Part shown: positions 1 to 7,359 of the stretch, one piece after another
Position numbering within the stretch: position 1 is the stretch's first letter
Layout of the letters: each line of letters starts with the position of its first letter
From: Sphingobacterium olei
GTDB lineage: Bacteria > Bacteroidota > Bacteroidia > Sphingobacteriales > Sphingobacteriaceae
NCBI RefSeq assembly: GCF_005048855.1
Contig: NZ_SUME01000001.1
Span: 1 to 64,000 of the forward strand
DNA: 64,000 nucleotides
Direction: 5' to 3'
The notes under the pieces: generated by a model
Told to the model about the DNA's origin: nothing
What the model saw: the letters and a program-made list of their open reading frames with translations, nothing else
The model's database searches: none
Position numbers and translations under genes: made by a program

Positions 1-447
1 AACCTGTTAAATGCACTGGGACTAAAGGCTATCTGCGTCGTAGAAAACCATCATAATTATGCTTGGAAAGACAAGCTGGCCGATGGCCAAGAGGTGATCA
101 TACATCGGAAAGGTGCTACCCCCGCGCATAGCGGAGAGCTCGGCATCATACCGGGCAGTATGACAGCGCCAGCCTATTTGATTTCGGGCAAAGGAAACGA
201 CCAAGCATTATATTCGGCGTCGCATGGTGCAGGGCGGGCTATGAGCAGACAAAAAGCTAAGGAAAGCATGACCTCATCAGCAATGAAGAAGCTGCTTGTC
301 AATGCAGGTGTGACCTTAATCGGCGGGTCGGTCGAAGAAAACCCATTAGCGTATAAGGATATTGAACAAGTTATCACCGCACAACATGAGTTGATCGACA
401 TCCACGGTAAATTTTATCCACGTATTGTTAGAATGAATAAGGACTAG
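1..447 (+). CDS. rtcB: RtcB-type RNA ligase, C-terminal part (cut by window start)
   Basis: The reading frame is open from base 1 and ends with TAG at 445-447, giving the last 148 residues; the 5' part is outside the window. Visible RtcB signatures are ENHHNYAW near the left edge, HRKGATPA, GIIPGSM and ASHGAGR. The His of SHGAGR, encoded at 223-225 and about 74 residues from the C-terminus, fits the guanylylated histidine of the family. RtcB is a Mn/GTP-dependent ligase joining 3'-phosphate (or 2',3'-cyclic phosphate) and 5'-OH RNA ends. A prfH remnant begins 2 bases downstream, so this is probably the RtcB2 type paired with PrfH in repair of damaged ribosomes. That pairing is inference from family knowledge. 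Confidence 0.93.
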   Translation, partial: NLLNALGLKAICVVENHHNYAWKDKLADGQEVIIHRKGATPAHSGELGIIPGSMTAPAYLISGKGNDQALYSASHGAGRAMSRQKAKESMTSSAMKKLLVNAGVTLIGGSVEENPLAYKDIEQVITAQHELIDIHGKFYPRIVRMNKD

Positions 448-449
448 TG

Positions 450-591
450 ATGAAGAAAATAACGATACAAATCACGTCAGGTAAGGGCTCGGCAGTATTC
501 TGCCGGGCCCTTACCTGTGTACAGGAGCTCATGCTGAAGCAAGCTCTACGAAAAAGAAGGCTTTCAGATCGAGGTATTGGGACAAGAGTAG
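450..591 (+). pseudogene. prfH: prfH (peptide chain release factor H) remnant
   Basis: An ATG 2 bases after the rtcB stop opens a frame reading MKKITIQITSGKG, then a degenerate stretch, then CVQELMLKQA. This follows the N-terminus of PrfH proteins (QITSGRGPAECC.., QELMLKQA) encoded next to rtcB in many bacteria. The usual PAECC segment reads SAVFC. Near 546-550 the frame shifts: the next frame reads EKEGFQIEVLGQE (550-588), typical of PrfH, and ends at TAG 589-591. The remaining release-factor body, including the peptidyl-tRNA hydrolysis motif, is absent. I therefore call a dead gene rather than the 80-residue frame that runs on to 689. Confidence 0.75.
480..515 (+). repeat. Near-perfect 16-bp hairpin inside the prfH remnant
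   Basis: Bases 480-495 (GGTAAGGGCTCGGCAG) pair with 500-515 (CTGCCGGGCCCTTACC) around a TATT loop. All pairs are Watson-Crick except one G-T. No T-run follows, so it is not a standard intrinsic terminator. It covers the codons that encode the conserved GxGPAECC region in intact PrfH. Confidence 0.85.
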
Positions 592-722
592 TACCAGTAA
601 TTGCAAAATATGACAGAAAGAAATATTACAGCTTTTTTTCCTATTTTGCTAAAAAATACTGGATGGTATTTAATATACGATCGAAATGATGCCATCTCAC
701 TACGAAAAAGTAAAAATAATAA

Positions 723-1313
723 ATGAAGAAAGCTGAAGCTACACGTCTCAACATGCTGGAAAAATCCTTTGAGTTGATTTATGCCAAAGGATATCAGAAC
801 GCTAGCATTGACGATATATTGGCAACCACCCAGGTTACCAAAGGCGCGTTTTATTATCATTTCAAAAACAAAGATGAAATGGGGTTAGCTATTATCAACG
901 AGTTGATGAAACCTACACTAGCCAAAAGTTTTATTGAACCCTTACAAAATACAAAAAATCCGTTGGACGCCATTTACAATTTGATGTATCATCTTCTCAT
1001 TGAAAACGATTTTTTGAAAGTAGAATACGGTTGCCCTGCTGCTAACTTTACGCAGGAAATGACTCCCTGGAATGAAGATTTTAGCAAAGCGTTGAACGAA
1101 ATAACACAGGAATGGCTGAAGGCTATAACTGCGGTTCTTGAAGAAGGGAAAAAAACAGGTTACATCCGTAAAGATGTCAATACAAAACAAACAAGCCTCT
1201 TTGTGCTGTCCGGGTATTGGGGTATTCGCAATTTCGGGAAGCTAGCGAATAGCAAAGAAGTCTACTTGCCCTATTTAGAGGAATTTAAAATGTATCTTAA
1301 TACATTAAAATAA
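723..1313 (+). CDS. TetR/AcrR family transcriptional regulator
   Basis: This 196-residue protein has the TetR N-terminal helix-turn-helix at about residues 8-55, with the typical ASIDDILATTQVTKGAFYYHFKNK core (split here only for reference to residues 27-50). The C-terminal ligand domain contains GCPAANFTQEM and is of the type common in regulators of small oxidoreductase or efflux genes. Length is usual for the family. A perfect 20-bp palindrome lies 15 bases after its stop, in front of the next two membrane-protein genes, and is the obvious operator. The regulated ligand cannot be inferred from sequence. Confidence 0.92.
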   Translation: MKKAEATRLNMLEKSFELIYAKGYQNASIDDILATTQVTKGAFYYHFKNKDEMGLAIINELMKPTLAKSFIEPLQNTKNPLDAIYNLMYHLLIENDFLKVEYGCPAANFTQEMTPWNEDFSKALNEITQEWLKAITAVLEEGKKTGYIRKDVNTKQTSLFVLSGYWGIRNFGKLANSKEVYLPYLEEFKMYLNTLK

Positions 1314-1327
1314 ATTTTTCATCTTAA

Positions 1328-1347
1328 AACATACTAATTAGTATGTT
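1328..1347 (+). promoter_or_regulatory. Perfect 20-bp palindrome, probable TetR operator
   Basis: The half site AACATACTAA is followed exactly by its reverse complement TTAGTATGTT. It sits just upstream of the -7 motif TACCTTTG (1355-1362), where it would cover the -33 region. The size and symmetry are those of TetR-family operators. The binding protein is inferred from the adjacent tetR gene. Confidence 0.8.
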
Positions 1348-1354
1348 ATTTATT

Positions 1355-1362
1355 TACCTTTG
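1355..1362 (+). promoter_or_regulatory. Bacteroidota -7 promoter element TACCTTTG
   Basis: TACCTTTG matches the TAnnTTTG consensus of the Bacteroidota primary sigma factor. It lies 50 bases before the membrane-protein start at 1412, and the expected -33 position falls inside the palindrome at 1328-1347. This arrangement suggests repression by blocking polymerase. Confidence 0.6.
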
Positions 1363-1411
1363 TTGAATTAGATAGGGGGTAGTATCTTTTTGGTTCAATT
1401 AATTAAAGGCA

Positions 1412-1870
1412 ATGTATCAAACACTCACATTTTATCACAGCTTTATGCGTTGGCTTGTATTAGCAAGTCTGCTGTTAGCTCTTTATCGGGCTTATAAAGG
1501 TTACTTTTCAACATCAGCATTTTCAAAGCTGGACAATGCGATACGGCATTGGACTGCTACCATTGCGCACATCCAGTTGATGATTGGAATGATTCTCTAT
1601 TTTCAAAGTCCGCTGGTTAAATACTTTCTTGCCAATTTCAAAACAGCAGCGCAGGATTTCAATATGTTGTTTTTTGGACTGATCCATAGTTCGTTGATGT
1701 TGATCTCCATTGTACTGATAACAATCGGTTCTGCTGTCGCCAAAAGGAAAGAAACGGATAAAGCAAAATTCAAAACAATGATGATCTGGTTCACTATCGC
1801 ATTAGTCATCATCTTCATAGCCATTCCTTGGCCATTTTCACCATTCAGTAGCAGACCCTATATGAGGTAA
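1412..1870 (+). CDS. Four-helix membrane protein, cytochrome-b-like Bacteroidota family
   Basis: The 152-residue protein has four hydrophobic helices at about 10-28, 50-68, 84-106 and 122-140, with a positive loop (KRKETDKAKFK) before the last. Conserved-looking histidines lie at 9, 46, 53 and 92, in or near helices. Family members are often annotated as cytochrome B, but heme binding is not shown here. The gene lies downstream of the TetR operator and is followed 29 bases later by another small membrane protein, so the two are probably co-transcribed and TetR-controlled. Function is unknown. Confidence 0.8.
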   Translation: MYQTLTFYHSFMRWLVLASLLLALYRAYKGYFSTSAFSKLDNAIRHWTATIAHIQLMIGMILYFQSPLVKYFLANFKTAAQDFNMLFFGLIHSSLMLISIVLITIGSAVAKRKETDKAKFKTMMIWFTIALVIIFIAIPWPFSPFSSRPYMR

Positions 1871-1899
1871 TTTATATACAACATTCAAAATCTATACTA

Positions 1900-2262
1900 A
1901 TGATTTTAAAACTTTTAAAAACAAGGACGGGAAGGCTTAGGATTATGGGCTTTCTAGAAGGCATTTCGCTCGTCGTCTTGGTATTTGTTGCTGTACCGAT
2001 GAAGTATTTGCTCGATGATGAATCATTAACCAAAATGATGGGACCTATTCACGGAGCACTTTTTTTATTATTCTTGCTAAACGCTTGCAGTGCCGGCATT
2101 GAACAAAAATGGAAAGTGAAAACTATCGGTATGATATTAGCATCCTGCTTTATTCCGTTTGGCACATTCTACGTGGATTATAAATTCTTAAAAAATATAG
2201 ACAACAAAACCACCTGTTCTCACGGATTGAGAAGTGTAAAAGCCGAAAATCTATTGAAATAA
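1900..2262 (+). CDS. DUF3817 domain membrane protein
   Basis: This 120-residue protein has the DUF3817 pattern: an N-terminal segment FLEGISLVVLVFVAVPMKYL, then GPIHGALFLLFLL, then a third helix ending FIPFGTFYVDYK. Three membrane helices are visible at about 15-35, 50-68 and 78-95. The domain is common in Bacteroidota and actinobacteria as a small membrane protein of unknown role, sometimes next to transporters. It forms a likely operon with the preceding gene under the palindromic operator at 1328-1347. Confidence 0.85.
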   Translation: MILKLLKTRTGRLRIMGFLEGISLVVLVFVAVPMKYLLDDESLTKMMGPIHGALFLLFLLNACSAGIEQKWKVKTIGMILASCFIPFGTFYVDYKFLKNIDNKTTCSHGLRSVKAENLLK

Positions 2263-2392
2263 CGTGGATTCAAAAATGTCTATAATGGAGGTGCTTGGAG
2301 CGACCTTGAAAAGATAGTAAAGAAGTAAGCCTGAATCTACGACGAGAGTATAATTCGCATTGTATCGGTAAGTATGTGCCTTTTCTATTTTT

Positions 2393-2974
2393 CTATCGCA
2401 AATGTTTCGGTCTAAGATTTTGTTCAGCACTCTCTATTATTTCAGTAATGCGTTTTTGTCTTGTTGCTGTTGTTTTGGCAAACACAAGCCAGGTCAAAAT
2501 TATCTTTCTTACCGACTTGCTTAAACTCAAAAAGAAGTCTTTTGCATTAGGTTTGTCAGCAAATGCGGCATCCAAGTCTGCTGGAATAATTAACTCTTCA
2601 ACTTCATCCAGGATTGTCCAAGAGCCATTTTGTTTTGCAGTTTCAATGCTTCTTAATCCTGCTTCAGTCATCAAGCCTTGTTCTATCAGTTTTCTTACTT
2701 TTTCTTTATTGATTTTCGACCAAGTGCTTATCGGTTTTCGTTTGCTGAAAAACTGATGTGCCTTTTCTTCGTCTATTTTTACTTTCTTACTGTCTATCCA
2801 ACCGAAGCACAAAGCAATATTTACAGCTTCACTCCAAGTGATTGATTTTAACGCTGATTTCTTATTATAAAAAACAAGCCAAACAGCCTGTTTTGAAACA
2901 TGATTTTTTTCTAACCATTTTCTCCAAGCGGTGAGGCTTTTTGGATAAAATATTTCTATTTCTTTTTTCTCCAT
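2393..2974 (-). CDS. YdeI/OmpD-associated family protein
   Basis: The 193-residue protein starts EIEIFYPKSLTAWRKWLEKNH and contains VWLVFYNKKS, ITWSEAVNIALCFGWIDSK and a C-terminal PADLDAAFADKPNAKDFF..LS segment. These are the marks of the YdeI family with the OmdA domain (bacteriocin-protection family). The biochemical role is poorly known. The tail KRITEIIESAEQNLRPKH is also typical. Upstream on this strand lie a -7 motif TACTTTTG (3066-3073) and an inverted repeat (3085-3100) suggesting its own regulated promoter. Confidence 0.88.
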   Translation of the reverse strand: MEKKEIEIFYPKSLTAWRKWLEKNHVSKQAVWLVFYNKKSALKSITWSEAVNIALCFGWIDSKKVKIDEEKAHQFFSKRKPISTWSKINKEKVRKLIEQGLMTEAGLRSIETAKQNGSWTILDEVEELIIPADLDAAFADKPNAKDFFLSLSKSVRKIILTWLVFAKTTATRQKRITEIIESAEQNLRPKHLR

Positions 2975-3065
2975 ACCGAATTTGTGTTTTTCCCCGACGC
3001 CAAAGGGTCGAATGGTGGCTTTTGCATTTTATTTATTCTTAAACTATTTGTCATTATTGACATTG

Positions 3066-3073
3066 CAAAAGTA
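3066..3073 (-). promoter_or_regulatory. -7 promoter element TACTTTTG for the YdeI-like gene
   Basis: Read on the minus strand, the bases are TACTTTTG, a match to TAnnTTTG. It lies about 92 bases before the ATG at 2974. The inverted repeat at 3085-3100 lies immediately upstream, over the expected -33 region. Confidence 0.5.
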
Positions 3074-3084
3074 TAATGGCCGTA

Positions 3085-3100
3085 TGACAGCCCTATGTCA
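3085..3100. promoter_or_regulatory. Inverted repeat TGACA-N6-TGTCA, operator-like
   Basis: TGACA (3085-3089) and TGTCA (3096-3100) are exact inverted copies six bases apart. The position just upstream of the -7 motif suggests a dimeric repressor site for the YdeI-like gene. No regulator gene is adjacent. Confidence 0.45.
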
Positions 3101-3514
3101 GGGGGGCAAAATCGGGTTAGTTTATTTTGCAAAACATAGCCATTCGTATCCTTGATATTTTCCGTTAATAGGTCAACGTACTTTTGGGTTATTTTGCCAT
3201 CGTTCATAGGATATCACTCGTCAAGTTAAGACAATATATACAATTAAAAGTGATAAGTTTTAAAAAATTAAACCAAATTTTCTATTTTTGTAGTCTGTTC
3301 TACTATATCTAACATATTATCTGCGTCTTGCTTAAAAGACGAACTCGAAAGAGTATTTAATGCATGGGAATCTTTTGATTTTTAATGCACAGATAACCGT
3401 ATCCACTTATTTTATTAAATTTTAAACAAAGAATTGCATATCGAATCGATTGCCCTAACATTTTGTAATGTTCTGCGTATTTCGAAGTGATGATGGCAAT
3501 ACACAAAGACCGTG

Positions 3515-4339
3515 ATGAGTAATAGACAGCTAATTAGTAGAGATATTGAGATATTTTATAATAAAGCATCCGAAGAAACCCGACTTGACAAAGGAATGGG
3601 CATATTTGAATTCGAAAGAATTAAATCCCTCATAGAAAAATACATTTTCTCTTCGCCTTCAAAAATAATAGATATTGGTGGTGGTACGGGTAAGTATTCG
3701 GAATGGCTTGCTAAAAAAGGGCATAAGGTTCATTTGGTTGAGCCCGTTTTAAAACATATAAAAATAGCCCAAAGCCGATCAAAAAAACTAAAGAATAAAT
3801 TTTCTGTGCATATAGGAGAGTCTCGGAAACTGGAGTTTGCAAATAATTATGCAGACCTGATAATACTGCATGGCCCTCTTTATCATCTTCAGCGCAAAGA
3901 AGATAGAGAGTCGACCATTTGTGAAGCTAAACGGGTTTTGAAGAATGGTGGAATTATACTGGGTTTTGCTATTAATTATACCGCATCAACTCTGGTCGGT
4001 CTTCTAAGTGGATTAATTCACAAACCGCCATTTTTTGAAATGTGCAAAACAGAATTGGCAACCGGGATGCACAACCCACCTGATGATTTCCCTTGGCTTT
4101 TAGCGGAAGCATTTTATCACAAACCCGAACAGTTAAGGGATGAATTTATAAATCAAGAATTAGCCTATCTAAACACCTATGCAGTTGAAGGTATGGCATG
4201 GTTGGATAAAGATTTTTTTGCCAATATGCAGATTTGCAAAAGGCGAGAGACATTGATAGAACTTATTCAAGTTACTGAAAATGACCCTTATCTTCTATCG
4301 TTTAGTCCACATATGATGATAGCTGTTAAAAAAATATAA
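3515..4339 (+). CDS. Class I SAM-dependent methyltransferase
   Basis: The 274-residue product has a seven-strand methyltransferase fold. Motif I is IIDIGGGTGKYSEWLAKKG (about residues 49-67), the acidic end of strand 2 is VHLVEP, and motif IV reads ADLIILHGPLYHL. These resemble the Methyltransf_11/25 group. An upstream in-frame GTG at 3512 is possible, but the ATG at 3515 is the simpler start. The substrate is unknown and the neighbours give no pathway. A hairpin with a short T-run (4419-4440) follows. Confidence 0.85.
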   Translation: MSNRQLISRDIEIFYNKASEETRLDKGMGIFEFERIKSLIEKYIFSSPSKIIDIGGGTGKYSEWLAKKGHKVHLVEPVLKHIKIAQSRSKKLKNKFSVHIGESRKLEFANNYADLIILHGPLYHLQRKEDRESTICEAKRVLKNGGIILGFAINYTASTLVGLLSGLIHKPPFFEMCKTELATGMHNPPDDFPWLLAEAFYHKPEQLRDEFINQELAYLNTYAVEGMAWLDKDFFANMQICKRRETLIELIQVTENDPYLLSFSPHMMIAVKKI

Positions 4340-4418
4340 TTATGGAAAATAAAGAAAAATATTACAACGCATTTTACTTTACCTCGATTTCTCTCAAAAA
4401 CTATTATATTTACGTATC

Positions 4419-4440
4419 GATCCTCGTTGAGGATCTTTTA
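4419..4440 (+). terminator. Short hairpin with T-run after the methyltransferase gene
   Basis: GATCCTC (4419-4425) and GAGGATC (4429-4435) pair around a GTT loop and are followed by TTTTA. It can terminate the methyltransferase transcript. It could instead lie in the 5' leader of the thioredoxin gene, because TATATTTA at 4405-4412 resembles a -7 element. Confidence 0.45.
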
Positions 4441-4460
4441 AATCTAAAATACAATCAGTT

Positions 4461-5681
4461 ATGAAATATTATTTCGCTTTTATCTGCGCCTTTCTGCTGC
4501 TCGATAGTTTATTCGCACAGAGCCCAATTATTATTGAAGGAAGGCTAAAAGGCGTAGAAGAGGGCACAATGATAACACTCATGAAGACGGAAGGGAATGT
4601 TGGCATTTCCGTCGCCAAGGACAGTATAGTCAATGGTCGTTTTAGTATCAGTTACTCGCCCGACACCCAAGATCTGGGAGAGTACTCTTTGATGGGGACG
4701 GGAGAAGGTTTTCCCTCCATGAGTCTGAGGCTTTGGAGCAAGGCCGGAAATCACATTACCATAGAAGGTAAAGATAAATTAATCTACTCTTGGGATGTAG
4801 AAAGTTCGATACCTCAGCAAGCTGAGTGGTCCTATTTTATCAAAGCGAATAAGGAATCATGGGAAGAGTACCAAAAGCTTGTCGCGCAACGGTCTACGCT
4901 AATCAATACATATTATGACGACAATGTTAGCAAAGAAGAGCGTAAAGTACTCAAAACGCAGATGGATTCCCTCGATAGGCTCGCTTCCTTATATAATTAT
5001 GAAATAGATAAATCCAACCTGGCACTATTGCAAAAAGAAGGCAAGATGACAGAAGTTAGGTTAGGTGTCCTGAAAGGTATTGCACAGGCCATAAAATGGG
5101 ATAAACGCGAAGAATTTAGACCCGCCGTCGAGGAACTATATGGCCGACTTAATACTGAAATGAAGGAGAGCCGTTATGGCGAAGAGATAGCGCTGGCATT
5201 ATACCCTCCCCAAGCTCCGCAAATAGGAGACCCGCTATATGATGCAGCTCTCCACGATCTTACCGATCGTGTTTATCACCTAGCGGATTTTAAAGGTCGG
5301 TATATCCTACTGGATTTTTGGAGCTATGGTTGCGGTCCCTGCCATGCATCCGTTCCTGAAATGAAAGAATTGCACGAGAAGTATAGTGATAGTCTTACCA
5401 TAGTAAGCCTAAGCAGCGATAATAGGAAGATGTGGGAAGAAGCATCCAAGGTGTTCGGCATGACCTGGCTAAATCTCAGTGACGGAAAAGAAAACCGTGG
5501 TATATACGCTAAATATGGTATAAACGGGATTCCACATTATGTATTGATTGCACCCGACGGCAAGATCAAAGCGACCTGGACCGGCTATGGAGAAGGAAGC
5601 TTGAAACGAAAAATCAGCGAATTCACGGGCATCTCTATTGTAGATCATGCAAATCCAGCGGGTGGGATAGGAGGAACTTAA
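4461..5681 (+). CDS. Exported TlpA-like thioredoxin with DUF4369 domain
   Basis: This 406-residue protein has a signal peptide (MKYYFAFICAFLLLDSLFAQ) and an N-terminal DUF4369-like beta domain (about 24-125, beginning IIEGRLKGVEEGTMITL). A helical linker follows, and a C-terminal AhpC/TSA-thioredoxin domain begins near residue 255. The redox motif is CGPC in SYGCGPCHASVPEM, and the cis-Pro region reads GIPHYVLIAPDGK. In Bacteroidota this architecture belongs to periplasmic thiol-disulfide oxidoreductases. Substrate is unknown. A hairpin terminator follows. Confidence 0.92.
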   Translation: MKYYFAFICAFLLLDSLFAQSPIIIEGRLKGVEEGTMITLMKTEGNVGISVAKDSIVNGRFSISYSPDTQDLGEYSLMGTGEGFPSMSLRLWSKAGNHITIEGKDKLIYSWDVESSIPQQAEWSYFIKANKESWEEYQKLVAQRSTLINTYYDDNVSKEERKVLKTQMDSLDRLASLYNYEIDKSNLALLQKEGKMTEVRLGVLKGIAQAIKWDKREEFRPAVEELYGRLNTEMKESRYGEEIALALYPPQAPQIGDPLYDAALHDLTDRVYHLADFKGRYILLDFWSYGCGPCHASVPEMKELHEKYSDSLTIVSLSSDNRKMWEEASKVFGMTWLNLSDGKENRGIYAKYGINGIPHYVLIAPDGKIKATWTGYGEGSLKRKISEFTGISIVDHANPAGGIGGT

Positions 5682-5684
5682 AAA

Positions 5685-5712
5685 GGGGACGCAGCGAGCT
5701 GCCTCCCGTTTT
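5685..5712 (+). terminator. Probable terminator after the thioredoxin gene
   Basis: GGG..GCAGC (5685-5695) pairs with GCTGC..CCC (5698-5707) around GA, followed by GTTTT. It begins 4 bases after the stop codon. Confidence 0.55.
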
Positions 5713-5800
5713 ACTGAGTTTTTGTTATGTTCCTTGAACATGATATCTCTTAGGTATAAACTGCTTCAAATTGTATAAAACGGTTTGGCGCTTAGCGAAA

Positions 5801-6680
5801 TTAGAAGCACTTGACCTGCCATTTTGCAAAACATATGTTAGCGGGTCGTTGTTTTTCGTTAGTGCCACTCATTTGTAATGCTGCTTGTTTTACAGCAACT
5901 GCATGTGTTATTGGAGTGAACTTGAAGTAATCATTAAACTTCGAACTATCAAAGTAATAATCTCTGTCGTATTGATAATTCATCTCGGCCAATTCTTTCA
6001 TAACAGGTACAATTAACCCGAATCCTCTAACCATCCAATTAGGCAATACCGTGAATTTGTTATCTTTACCCAATTCCTTTGCAAAAAGATTAATCCATTC
6101 TTCACCAGTTATTCGCTTAGGATCTGTTGGTAAGTTCCAAATTTGATTGTAAGCCTCCGGAGTATTTCCAAGCATCGCTGTCCCTTTGGCAAGTTCAGGA
6201 ACATAGCCCATACTGTGAACAAGTTTGGCATTACAAAACCATTGTGATTTTTTATCTTTTATGAGATTGTCATAAACAAGATTCATCATAACACTAGACT
6301 GCCTTGCGGTACCACCAAAAAAATCCGGTGATCTTGCTATAATAACCTGCAGATTATTGCGCTCCATATTCTTTAAAACAATCCGATCAACTTCTGCTCT
6401 GACTTCACCCTTCTTGCTTGCTGGGCTTATTGGAGAGTTCTCTGTGATGTGGTTTACATTATTGCCGCCAATGGCATACACATTGTCAAAAAATACAAGC
6501 TTGGAATTATGCTTGATACAGACGTCAACTACGTTTTGAATAAATGGTATCCAATTTTCTTTCCATGCACTTGTTTTATAGGCGAATCCGATGGCAACAT
6601 AAGTTGTATATGATCCCTCTACAGCCTTGAACACGTCTTCTTTTTTGGTAAGGTCGGCAGGATTGATCGGGCCAATATTA
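5801..6680 (-). pseudogene. NAD-dependent epimerase/dehydratase, 5'-truncated
   Basis: The reading frame matches the SDR-e epimerase fold from ADLTKKEDVFKAVEGS onward, with YVAIGFAYKTSAWKENW, KLVFFDNVYAIGG and the later FGGTARQSSVM and WNLPTDPKRITGEEW. The N-terminal Rossmann segment with its GxxGxxG nucleotide motif (about 60 residues) is missing. Upstream of about 6665-6680 the frame runs antisense through an unrelated histidine kinase gene, so the first 78 or so codons of the long frame (to 6913) are not epimerase. Without the dinucleotide-binding start the product should be inactive. Confidence 0.8.
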
Positions 6681-7358
6681 TTGGGCGGCCAGTTTTTTGC
6701 AAATCGGCGTAATATTATCCTCAAACTGGAACGTGAAACGGAAAAAGAAGACTTCGATAAACGTACGGCTGAGGCTAATATACTGCTGTATAAGCTTGGG
6801 CAATACCGTTTGCCGACCCATACCTTATTCAACACACTGACAGTGATTATGTATCTTTCGCGCAATGATCCCGCATTAGCCAGAAGTGCGATTCTGCTCC
6901 TGGGCGATATCATACGTTTTTACCTAATCTATAACGAGGACACGTACATCAGCCTTGAACAGGAACGCGAACCGCTTGACAAGATCCTGAAAATTTATAA
7001 ACTGCGGTTTGGTGAAGTGGCTGAACTCCTCATAAATATCGATGAAGGTGTACCAGCGACGACCATGATACCGCCTGGTCTATTAGTCAATCTTGCGGAG
7101 GGCATTTCTAAGCATGGTCTGCTTACGGATCCCTCATGTCCTGCTGAGCTTTGGATCGAGCGCCTGTCGAGTGGTGCGTTGAGTATCAAGAGTAAAAATG
7201 CAATTGCCGATCCCGGCGCCCAAAAAGATAATCATAAGCGCGGTCAGCTGACCCGATTGGGGGAAACGATCCATTTTCTACACCCCGAAAATCGCGTACG
7301 CGTGTGGATAGAAGCGCATGTTTTTCAGGTGGAAATTTGGCTCCATGAGGTTTTTTGA
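6681..7358 (+). pseudogene. LytS/YehU-type sensor histidine kinase, 5'-truncated
   Basis: From about 6705 the frame reads as a His_kinase (PF06580) protein. The phospho-acceptor helix is LPTHTLFNTLTVIMYL (normal PHFLFN), followed by the SLEQEREPLDKILKIYKLRF linker. The ATP-binding start is IPPGLLVNLAEGISKHGL, and the C-terminal strand pair VRVWIEAHVFQVEIWLHEV is near-normal. The membrane-sensor N-terminus is missing at the same junction that truncates the epimerase. The N-box reads EGISKH instead of ENAIKH, so the Mg-binding Asn is also lost. No LytTR partner follows. The boundary at the left is approximate. Confidence 0.75.
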
Positions 7359-7359
7359 A

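Larger units (their letters stand above)
2975..3514. other. Intergenic region with promoter, operator-like repeat and no supported gene
   Basis: This 540-base stretch separates the YdeI-like gene from the methyltransferase. It contains a minus-strand promoter motif and an inverted repeat (listed separately) and a plus-strand TATTTTTG at 3283-3290, about 225 bases before the methyltransferase. A minus-strand frame of 83 codons (2956-3207) overlaps the promoter elements and has no recognisable domain, so it is not called. Confidence 0.5.

Noticed and set aside
2376..2756. Plus-strand frame of 126 codons
   Set aside because: It is antisense to the clearly recognisable YdeI-like gene.
2956..3207. 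Minus-strand frame of 83 codons overlapping the YdeI-like gene start
   Set aside because: It covers a promoter element and an operator-like repeat of that gene, overlaps its start, and shows no domain or coding-like pattern.
4342..4464. A 40-codon plus-strand frame between the methyltransferase and thioredoxin genes
   Set aside because: It spans a hairpin and a promoter-like element, is very Tyr/Leu/Lys-rich as expected from AT-rich DNA, and shows no recognisable feature.
6627..6700. Apparent N-terminus of the histidine kinase frame
   Set aside because: It is the reverse complement of epimerase coding sequence; kinase similarity starts at about 6705.
6681..6913. Apparent N-terminus of the epimerase frame
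   Set aside because: It is the reverse complement of the histidine kinase coding sequence, rich in Ser/Arg, with no epimerase similarity.
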